NCBI GenBank assembly: GCA_015485525.1
Contig: WFTM01000484.1
Coordinates: 1-41,264 of the forward strand
Reading direction: 5' to 3'
Origin: Candidatus Zhuqueibacterota bacterium
Lineage (GTDB): Bacteria > Zhuqueibacterota > Zhuqueibacteria > Zhuqueibacterales > Geothermadaptataceae
DNA: 41,264 bases
How positions within the stretch are numbered: position 1 is the stretch's first letter; every line of letters begins with the position of its first letter. This document shows positions 40,697 to 41,264 of this stretch, piece after piece. Position numbers and translations under genes: made by a program. The notes below the pieces were generated by a model that did no database searches, was not told where the DNA came from, and saw nothing but the letters and a program-made list of their open reading frames with translations.

Positions 40697-41042
40697 CGAA
40701 GGTCCTTTTGCGTATTCCTGGGGAGCAGAGTGTTGATACGAGTTGCCCCGCTGCGACGTGGTTTTCTATTAATACGCCATGGCTGGTTTGTCTGCGGAGG
40801 GAAAGAGGAGAATTTGACAGGAGGCACTGTTCGGATATGTTATGGATGACGCATAGCTGGCCACTTTGCTGTTCCGGGCTGAAACAGATAAAAAGCATGG
40901 CTTAAAAAGAATTGAAAAAAAATACAGAATCGGCATTTTTTCCTTTTAAACGAGCTCGAAAAAAATTATAATGCCTGATATAATATTCATTTGTAGTGTC
41001 AAGTTATTTCCAAACGGGTGCTTTACACAAGGAGGTAGGAAA

Positions 41043-41264
41043 ATGAAATCCACAAAAATGCACCAGGGGAGGTTCGCTGTTTTGTTGATGGCTTTGCTGT
41101 TGCTTCTCAGTGGCAGCATGCTGGCGCAGAGCATGACGACGATCAGCGGCGTTGTCAAAGACTTAGAGACGGGTGACCCCCTGCCCGGTGCCAACGTCCA
41201 GGTCGTGGGCAAGTATATCGGTGTTGCTGCCCAGGATGATGGTGGGTTCTTGTTGAACACAAAA
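41043..41264 (+). CDS. start of TonB-dependent-receptor-like protein with carboxypeptidase-regulatory-like domain (partial)
   Basis: GGAGG SD; signal peptide; SMTTISGVVKDLETGDPLPGANVQVVGKYIGVAAQDDGGFLLNT. Runs off the right edge. Confidence 0.75.
   Translation, partial: MKSTKMHQGRFAVLLMALLLLLSGSMLAQSMTTISGVVKDLETGDPLPGANVQVVGKYIGVAAQDDGGFLLNTK

Overview
About 41 kb of a bacterial chromosome at moderate-high GC. It is mostly housekeeping and secreted-enzyme genes, and I saw no phage, CRISPR, rRNA or tRNA genes. Recognisable genes: proS (partial, - strand, left edge), arginase, a seven-CXXCH cytochrome, lipoprotein isoaspartyl peptidase/asparaginase, a Rieske + glutamate-synthase (FMN) fusion, two tandem M28 peptidases, an AGCS Na+/amino-acid symporter, lepA, two tandem lepB signal peptidases, alpha-carbonic anhydrase, hemW-like radical SAM, VOC protein, ggt, macro-domain protein, fabF, DUF1648 and DUF1684 proteins, a saccharopine-dehydrogenase-like protein, an 870-aa secreted PKD protein with a C-terminal sorting-type domain, and the start of a carboxypeptidase-regulatory-domain/TonB-dependent-receptor-like gene. 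The strongest hidden signal is on the minus strand at 33096..32107. The ORF track splits this gene, but it reads through as one secreted UshA/metallophosphatase-like protein if the in-frame UGA at 32922..32920 is selenocysteine (…GYFLPCG-U-SGSRRGGLARR…). The UGA sits where a CGC motif is expected. It is followed by a stem-loop with a GGUCUG apical loop starting 18 nt after the UGA, the same loop sequence and spacing I recall for the E. coli fdhF SECIS. Other items of interest are an uncharacterised five-gene secreted/membrane cluster (2393..7692) with an internal duplication, a promoter followed almost at once by a terminator upstream of proS, and several dispersed palindromic repeat families.
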